This document shows positions 58,899 through 64,000 of a DNA stretch of 64,000 bases, one piece after another. Source of the stretch: CAYJAY01 sp964370715 (lineage in GTDB: Bacteria; Bacillota; Clostridia; Oscillospirales; Ruminococcaceae); assembly GCA_964370715.1 (NCBI GenBank), contig CAYJKJ010000003.1:62001-126000 (forward strand), read 5' to 3'. How positions within the stretch are numbered: position 1 is the first letter of the stretch; every line of letters begins with the position of its first letter. A program made the position numbers and the translations under genes. The notes beneath the pieces were generated by a model that did not search any database, was not told where the DNA came from, and saw only the letters and a list, made by a program, of their open reading frames with translations.

Positions 58899-59765
58899 CT
58901 AGCCTTTAATTGCGCCGCCCGTTACGCCTTCTATTATTCTTTCGGACAAGAACAAATATAGGATAAATGTCGGTAGGAAAACAATGATAACCGAAGAGAA
59001 CATCCCGGCCCAGTCCCCTGTATACTTCATCGAGTTAATCATTGAATATAACCCAACAGCAACGGGGCGAACGCTTTCTCCGCTCGCAAATATAAGCGAC
59101 ATAAAATATTCGTTCCAGATGTTAATAAAGTTAAAGATCGAAACGGTTATTATTCCGGGTTGCGCTAGCGGAAACATTATTTTCCAAAATGTACCCATCG
59201 GGGAGCAACCATCGATAGCCGCCGCTTCCTCAAATGTTCTTGAAAGGTTGGAGAAAAACGACAAAAGGAAGATAACGGTGAACGGAATGTTTATTCCAAC
59301 AAACAGCAAAATCATCAACACCCTTGTTGTAAAATCCGTTTCGAGGAAGTTAAGGAAGGTTACTACGCTGAAAAGCGGTAGAATTATCATGACAACGGGA
59401 ACGCCCATCGCCGCAACAAATCCTCTTTGTATAAAAAGGTTTGCAATAAACTTAAATCTCGAGAGAACGTATGCCGCCGGAGCGCATATAAATATTAGAA
59501 TAACGCTCGAAATCGAAGCATATATCAACGAGTTTAACATAAACACGCTAACATTTTGAGATTTCCATGCCTTAACATAGTTTTCAAAATGTAGCCCTGT
59601 CGGGAATTTTAGCGCATCTCCGGCAAATATATCTTTTGTAGTCGAAAAACTAGCGGCAAAAACCCATCCGACCAACACAAACGTAAACAATACCCAAAGA
59701 ATTAAAATAATGTATCCGGGGGCAAGTCTTAGTTCTTTTTTCCAATTGATTTTTTGTTTAAACAT
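58899..59765 (-). CDS. Sugar ABC transporter permease (MalG-like)
   Basis: 288 residues, six membrane helices, EAA loop EEAAAIDGCSPMGTFWKIMFPL, and the C-terminal FLSERIIEGVTGGAIKG characteristic of carbohydrate uptake 1 (CUT1) MalG proteins. Works with the MalF-like permease and the binding protein encoded upstream. No ATPase gene is in the cluster. Confidence 0.92.
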   Translation of the reverse strand: MFKQKINWKKELRLAPGYIILILWVLFTFVLVGWVFAASFSTTKDIFAGDALKFPTGLHFENYVKAWKSQNVSVFMLNSLIYASISSVILIFICAPAAYVLSRFKFIANLFIQRGFVAAMGVPVVMIILPLFSVVTFLNFLETDFTTRVLMILLFVGINIPFTVIFLLSFFSNLSRTFEEAAAIDGCSPMGTFWKIMFPLAQPGIITVSIFNFINIWNEYFMSLIFASGESVRPVAVGLYSMINSMKYTGDWAGMFSSVIIVFLPTFILYLFLSERIIEGVTGGAIKG

Positions 59766-59782
59766 AACTTTAATCCTTTCTG

Positions 59783-60688
59783 TTAAATCTCGTAGTCGTC
59801 ATCTTTAACGACTTTGTTGGTAATAACAAACACCAACACAACGAGTATACAAAGAACAACTCCAACGGCGGCGCCAATGCCGGCATTACGTTCCGTTATT
59901 GCGTTGCCCGAGCCGAATGTTTGAAGATACATATAAACCATCGGGGTTATGGTTTGGGTGTCTGCGGTTACGCTTGAAAACAGTTGCGACCAAACAAAGA
60001 ACCCAACCGATGTTATCGTCCACATCGTTATGTTTGTTTTTAAAACGCCTCGTAGCAGTGGCCACGAAATATGATAAAACTGTCGTATCTTTCCGGCGCC
60101 GTCTATATGCGAAGCTTCAAAATAATCTTTCGGGATTTTTTCGATTCCGCTTGAAAAGATAAGCATATGGTATCCAACCATTCCGAAACAGTATGCTATC
60201 AAAAGCGCCCAAAATTTATATTGGGGGTCGGTCCATGCGATGTTTGCAAGGCTCTCCGCACCGATAGCTGTAAAGAATGTTTTAAAAAGTCCAAAGCGAT
60301 TGTTAAAGACATATTGAAGCCACATAGTAGCAAGAGCAACAGCACTAATAACGTTTGGCATATATATAATTGCTCTGAAAATTCTTTTTCCTCTTATTCC
60401 GCTGTTTAGTATCGCGGCAAAAAGCAAAGATATTGTCATTACTCCTATGCCACCGATAAGCCAAATTCTGAATAGATTCCAAAGCGATTGAAGAAACAAA
60501 CTTGTATTAATAAGCTTAACAAAGTTATCTAGACCGACAAAATCCCATGTAGCAACGGAACTTGTGACAGATTCAACATAAAAAAAGCTCATAATAAATG
60601 TTCTTATTATCGGATATATAAATATAACGCTAAACAAAACAAGTGCCGGGGTCAAAAACAACACTATCATCGACTTGCTCTTTTTCAT
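59783..60688 (-). CDS. Sugar ABC transporter permease (MalF-like)
   Basis: 301 residues, six helices. FLTPALVLFSVIFIYPIIRTFIMSFF is the CUT1 MalF start and FEASHIDGAGKIRQFYHISWPLL the EAA loop. It lies 17 bp before the MalG-like gene. A strong stem-loop separates it from the binding-protein gene, likely setting expression ratios. Confidence 0.92.
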   Translation of the reverse strand: MKKSKSMIVLFLTPALVLFSVIFIYPIIRTFIMSFFYVESVTSSVATWDFVGLDNFVKLINTSLFLQSLWNLFRIWLIGGIGVMTISLLFAAILNSGIRGKRIFRAIIYMPNVISAVALATMWLQYVFNNRFGLFKTFFTAIGAESLANIAWTDPQYKFWALLIAYCFGMVGYHMLIFSSGIEKIPKDYFEASHIDGAGKIRQFYHISWPLLRGVLKTNITMWTITSVGFFVWSQLFSSVTADTQTITPMVYMYLQTFGSGNAITERNAGIGAAVGVVLCILVVLVFVITNKVVKDDDYEI

Positions 60689-60713
60689 ACTCTTGTCCTC
60701 TCCACTTTAAATA

Positions 60714-60740
60714 TTGCGGCGGCTTTCAACGCCGCCGCAA
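60714..60740. other. Intercistronic stem-loop between binding-protein and permease genes
   Basis: TTGCGGCGGC pairs perfectly with GCCGCCGCAA (ten pairs, loop of seven). T run follows only on the plus strand. On the minus-strand message it could protect the upstream binding-protein mRNA or partly attenuate the permease genes. Confidence 0.7.
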
Positions 60741-60768
60741 TTTTTAACAGAATTAATATTTACTTAAA

Positions 60769-62052
60769 TTAGTTGGAAGCAGCTTCCATTGCGTCTACAA
60801 ATTCTTGAGCTGTCATCGTTCCGCCAACAAGTTTTGTGAAGTTTTCTTTGATAACCGGAGTCATGTCTGCGTTAGCTTCTATGTTTGCTGCCCAAACAAA
60901 TCTTTCTTCAAAAGATTCAAGAACCGGTTTAACACCTGCAAGTTGTTGCGGCCATTCTGTGTTTGTTGTGTCTGCCGGAATACCAAGCGATTCTTGAGCA
61001 ATGATGTTGTCATATTCGCCTTTTGTTAGGTATTCGATAAGCTCAAAAGCTTCCGGTGCAACTTGGCTGTCTTTGTTTATTGCAAAAGCTTGTCCGCCGA
61101 AGTTTGAAGCTTCTGTTCCATTAATTCCGCCTTCAACAGAAGGATAGCTAAAGCATCCCCAAAGGAATTCGTCGCCGGTTATGCTGCGAACTTCGTTGGG
61201 TAGCCATGAACCGTTGAGATACATTGCAACTTCGCCCAAAGCGAATTCGCCGTTTTGACCCGATGGCCAAACGTTTGAAGCTACGTTAGGTGAAAAATAT
61301 CCAAGTGTTGCTAGTTCTTCATAAGCTTCAGCCATTTGAAGAACTGCGGGGTTTTCAGCCCATTCGCCGTTGTTAACTATATCGCCAACGCCTTCATCTC
61401 CAACCATACGAGCAAGATAGAACCCGGGAAGAGTTGTCATGTATGCATCGTCTGTTGTTAGAGGAATGTAGCCTGCTGCTTTGATTTTTTCGCAAGCTGC
61501 AAGGAATTCATCCCAAGTCATCGGAACGCCTTCAACACCAGCTTCGTCAAAGATAGCTTGGTTGTAGAAAAATGCGAAAACAGATGGTTGATAAGGAATA
61601 GATCTTAGATTTCCGTCCGGGCTAACGTCACGGCAAGCTTGAATTAATGCTGTCATTGCGGTGTCTTCATATCCGCTATCAGCAACGAATTGTTCAAGAT
61701 CCATGATATAGTCGCCCCAAGTTCCGTTAACACGGTCGATATCTTCATCGAAGAGATCAATTACTTGTCCGGCGTCAAGAGCAGGCTCTAGACCTTCACG
61801 TTGACCTGTACGGCCTTTGAATTCAACTTCAACATTTACGCCTGTATCTGCCATGTAAGCATCAACAGCTTGTTGAATAGCGATAGCTTGGGGTTCTGTC
61901 GAATCCCACATCGACCAATAGACTATTGTTTTTGCATCATCAGCGGGTGCAGTGTCATCTCCGCCTTCTTGAGCAGGTGCGCCACAAGCTGTTAGCAACA
62001 TTGCTAGAACGATAAGTAGCGACACGATAGATAAAAATCTTTTAGTTTTCAT
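60769..62052 (-). CDS. Sugar ABC transporter substrate-binding lipoprotein
   Basis: About 427 residues from ATG 62052. Lipoprotein signal ends in LLTAC (Cys near 23), then an Asp/Ala-rich linker and the cluster B/F1 binding fold (IVYWSMWDSTEPQAIAIQQAVDAY, PYQPSVFAFFYNQAIFDEAG, MYLNGSW). It captures the sugar outside the membrane. First gene of the locus. Its codon choice is richer in common codons than neighbours, as expected for high expression. The upstream region lacks a good -35, consistent with activation by the divergent AraC-type regulator. Confidence 0.9.
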   Translation of the reverse strand: MKTKRFLSIVSLLIVLAMLLTACGAPAQEGGDDTAPADDAKTIVYWSMWDSTEPQAIAIQQAVDAYMADTGVNVEVEFKGRTGQREGLEPALDAGQVIDLFDEDIDRVNGTWGDYIMDLEQFVADSGYEDTAMTALIQACRDVSPDGNLRSIPYQPSVFAFFYNQAIFDEAGVEGVPMTWDEFLAACEKIKAAGYIPLTTDDAYMTTLPGFYLARMVGDEGVGDIVNNGEWAENPAVLQMAEAYEELATLGYFSPNVASNVWPSGQNGEFALGEVAMYLNGSWLPNEVRSITGDEFLWGCFSYPSVEGGINGTEASNFGGQAFAINKDSQVAPEAFELIEYLTKGEYDNIIAQESLGIPADTTNTEWPQQLAGVKPVLESFEERFVWAANIEANADMTPVIKENFTKLVGGTMTAQEFVDAMEAASN

Positions 62053-62236
62053 TACCTTTTTTTCCTCCAAAATTTTGTGTATGTTATAATCAACAAAAAT
62101 ATATTAGTTTCGTCGACTATTCTGTTTAATATTATCTCCGAAAATTACCCAATTGTATAGCAATATTTTGTTTTAAAATAGTAATATCTTTCAATAGAAG
62201 TTATAATATGCTATAATGTCCGAAAGGAGGGCTGAA

Positions 62237-63070
62237 ATGAGTATATCGTTTGACTTTCAAAAAATGGAACAACTTTTGTCTAATTTCTACAATTTGAGCG
62301 GAATTAGATACTCGCTAGCCGACACAGAGAACAATCTACTTTGTTTTTCAAGCGATTTTTCATCGTTTTGTAAACACATGAACAACTTTAAAGTAGGACA
62401 CGAGCGTTGCAAAAAATGTGATGCAGATGCAATTTCCAAAGCTTGTGGTTCTAATGAAAAGTATTATACATATCGTTGCCACGCCGGGCTTCTTGAAACT
62501 ATCTTGCCGATAAGGTCGCAGGGCGAAGTTATCGCTTTTATCTTTTTCGGGCAGATGCGATATGCCGACCCAACGGGAGAGCAATGGGAAAACACAAAAG
62601 CTCTTTTAAGTTGGCACAAAGACCCCGAACAGCTTAAGCCGCATTTCGACAGCTTGATGGAGATTGATGAAAAGCTTATTAATTCCTGTGCCGAGGTTTT
62701 GTTTGCTTGTTCTTCATATATCTGCCTTGAAGGTATTATTTCGTCGACAAAGCTTACCGATCTTCAACTGTTAACCAACTATATCGACAAGAATTTCAAC
62801 AACGATCTAACGCTTGAAGTTTTGTCGAAAGAGCTTTCGATGAGCAAGACAAAACTTTGTTCCCTCGCCTCCTCTCGCAACACGACGGTTATCTCGATGA
62901 TTTCGGATAAACAGATGTCGGTCGCAAAATCTTTGCTAGTAAGCACCAGCCACAGTATTTCGGAGATTTCGGAACTTTGCGGAATAAAAGACTACAACTA
63001 TTTCACCAAGATTTTCAAAAAAAAGGTCGGCTACACCCCGTCGCAATATCGAAAGATTTTTTCCAAATGA
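62237..63070 (+). CDS. AraC-family regulator with PocR sensory domain
   Basis: 277 residues from ATG 62237 (GGAGG six bases upstream). Residues about 10-150 form a PocR domain (GHERCKKCDADAISKA, YTYRCHAGLLETILPI, VIAFIFFGQMRY), which has Cys residues and binds small ligands. The last 100 residues are AraC HTH (DLTLEVLSKELSMSKTKLC, SISEISELCGIKDYNYFTKIFKKKVGYTPSQYRK). Divergent from the ABC/NahK operon, so it probably activates that operon on sensing the imported sugar or a derivative. Two TATAAT boxes lie at 62202 and 62212. Confidence 0.9.
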   Translation: MSISFDFQKMEQLLSNFYNLSGIRYSLADTENNLLCFSSDFSSFCKHMNNFKVGHERCKKCDADAISKACGSNEKYYTYRCHAGLLETILPIRSQGEVIAFIFFGQMRYADPTGEQWENTKALLSWHKDPEQLKPHFDSLMEIDEKLINSCAEVLFACSSYICLEGIISSTKLTDLQLLTNYIDKNFNNDLTLEVLSKELSMSKTKLCSLASSRNTTVISMISDKQMSVAKSLLVSTSHSISEISELCGIKDYNYFTKIFKKKVGYTPSQYRKIFSK

Positions 63071-63109
63071 TTTAAACCCCATCAAGCAAAAATATATAAA
63101 CAAACGGTA

Positions 63110-63146
63110 AAAGGGTCTAGGACGAAAAATCGTCCTAGACCCTTTG
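63110..63146. terminator. Strong hairpin between the regulator and tryptophanase genes
   Basis: AAGGGTCTAGGACGA pairs with TCGTCCTAGACCCTT, loop AAAA, followed by TGC and a T-rich stretch. It sits between convergent genes. Confidence 0.8.
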
Positions 63147-63220
63147 CAAAAATTTTTATCTTTTTTAAAAGCATATATCCAGCTTCCGGAATTATCGATT
63201 AAATAATATAACCTACAATA

Positions 63221-64000
63221 TTATTCATCGATTTTTTCAAGCGAAGCTTGGAAATGGCGAAGAATGGGCGGTTCCCAAGTGATTTTATATCCACGTTTGA
63301 TGTCTTTAGCACGTTTGCTGACCGCTATTATAGCATCTGCCATAACATCGAAATGAGCTTGCGTGTATACACGGCGCGGAATTGCAAGACGAGTGAACTC
63401 AAAATCAGCTTTGAGTTGTTCTTTGGTGTCGGGATCGTTTCCGAGCATATAAGAACCGATATCGCAAGTACGAATGCCGGCTTCTTTGTAAAGTTCAATA
63501 GCAAGAACTTGACCGGGGAATTCGTTATACGGAAGATGCGAGAACATTTTTTTCGCATCAACGAAAACACCATGTCCGCCAACAGGCGATTGGTATGCGA
63601 TGCCTTCATCGTCTAGTCTTGCAGCGAGGTATTCCATCTGGCCTATTCTATATGCCAAATAGTCATCATCGATACCCTCATAAAGACCTACTGCCAAAGC
63701 TTCAAGTTCACGTCCCGAAAGACCACCATAGGTGTAGAAACCTTCGAAGCAGATGCAGTTAGCTTTAATTTTAAGGATAAGGGGAGATTCGCCGTCTTTA
63801 ACGCCGATCATGCCGCCCATGTTAACGATGGTGTCTTTTTTAGCAGACATTGTGAACATATCGGCATAGCTGAACATCTCTGTTATAATCTCTTTGATCG
63901 ATTTATCTGCATAGCCTGGTTCATCACGTTTGATGAAATATGCGTTTTCAGCATAGCGAGCAGCATCGATATCTAAAGTTATGCCATATTTTTTACATAT
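63221..64000 (-). CDS. tnaA: Tryptophanase (beta-eliminating lyase), C-terminal 260 residues
   Basis: PLP enzyme splitting tryptophan to indole, pyruvate and ammonia. The frame is open to the window edge, so only the C-terminal part is seen. It includes ARYAENAYFIK, then YADMFTMSAKKD with the PLP-binding Lys, GFYTYGGLSGRE, GGHGVFVDAKK, LTIPRRVYT-like LAIPRRVYTQAHFD and the end YKITWEPPILRHF. It is closer to tryptophanase than to tyrosine phenol-lyase (LAYRIGQMEYL, ELYKEAGIRTCDIGSYMLG). Substrate choice between Trp and Tyr cannot be fully settled without the N-terminus. Confidence 0.88.
   Translation of the reverse strand: MCKKYGITLDIDAARYAENAYFIKRDEPGYADKSIKEIITEMFSYADMFTMSAKKDTIVNMGGMIGVKDGESPLILKIKANCICFEGFYTYGGLSGRELEALAVGLYEGIDDDYLAYRIGQMEYLAARLDDEGIAYQSPVGGHGVFVDAKKMFSHLPYNEFPGQVLAIELYKEAGIRTCDIGSYMLGNDPDTKEQLKADFEFTRLAIPRRVYTQAHFDVMADAIIAVSKRAKDIKRGYKITWEPPILRHFQASLEKIDE

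Overview
The window is a gene-dense stretch of a low-GC, endospore-forming, anaerobic Firmicute, probably class Clostridia. The evidence is a GerA/GerB/GerC germination operon, a CwlD-type cortex amidase, a SpoIVFB-like membrane protease, DUF421/DUF4363 membrane proteins, fermentative LdhA, tryptophanase, typical Gram-positive promoters (TTGACA, 17 bp, TATAAT) and strong ribosome binding sites with frequent TTG and GTG starts. No phage, insertion sequence or CRISPR array was seen. The window is chromosomal housekeeping and metabolism broken up by small palindromic intergenic repeats.

Layout. 0-4.6 kb: dGTPase start, prfB, a zinc-ribbon/RING membrane protein, galU and the rpsF-ssb-rpsR operon. 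4.6-11 kb: ldhA, a GPH-type symporter with an alpha/beta hydrolase, a small alarmone synthetase and an OmpR-type two-component system. 11-12 kb: tRNA-Gly and tRNA-Cys followed by a DinJ/YafQ toxin-antitoxin pair. 12-21 kb: M23 peptidase, DUF362 ferredoxin-like protein, cyclase, radA, a cluster of structured repeats, a CwlD-like amidase, rmuC and two overlapping nucleoside hydrolases. 21-27 kb: polysaccharide deacetylase, a DUF5685/J-domain/membrane protein operon, and an M20 peptidase with two membrane proteins. 27-33 kb: DUF896, the ger operon, DUF421-DUF4363, a repeat region and nrdR. 33-43 kb: sugar isomerase, aminotransferase, pfkA, SpoIVFB-like protease with a small partner and a GH10-like lipoprotein, a GntR/ABC operon controlled by a perfect 45-bp palindrome, and a membrane diguanylate cyclase. 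43-52 kb: diaminopropionate ammonia-lyase, a 53-residue membrane peptide, repeats, a class A PBP and potABCD behind a long leader. 52-64 kb: a UgtP-like glycosyltransferase, an FGGY kinase, repeats, then an N-acetylhexosamine-type sugar locus (PocR/AraC regulator, ABC transporter, NahK-like kinase, nucleotidyltransferase, phosphohexomutase) and the 3' part of tryptophanase.

How the genes work together. Several sets form coherent units: polyamine uptake (potABCD); amino-sugar import, anomeric phosphorylation and conversion (55.3-63 kb); spore germination and cortex lysis (gerABC, cwlD, spoIVFB-like); nucleoside salvage (two hydrolases); and cell-envelope stress export (GntR-ABC).

The most unusual content is intergenic. 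A ~100-bp multi-stem element (here R1) occurs in four full copies plus fragments. A pair of hairpin arms (R2) precedes R1 at three loci about 19 kb apart. A 230-bp element (R3) occurs twice. R1 and R3 differ between copies by compensatory base changes that keep the stems paired, which points to selection on structure (RNA or DNA hairpin) rather than on sequence. I do not recognise R1 or R3 as named families. All function calls are from reading sequence only; no database search was possible.
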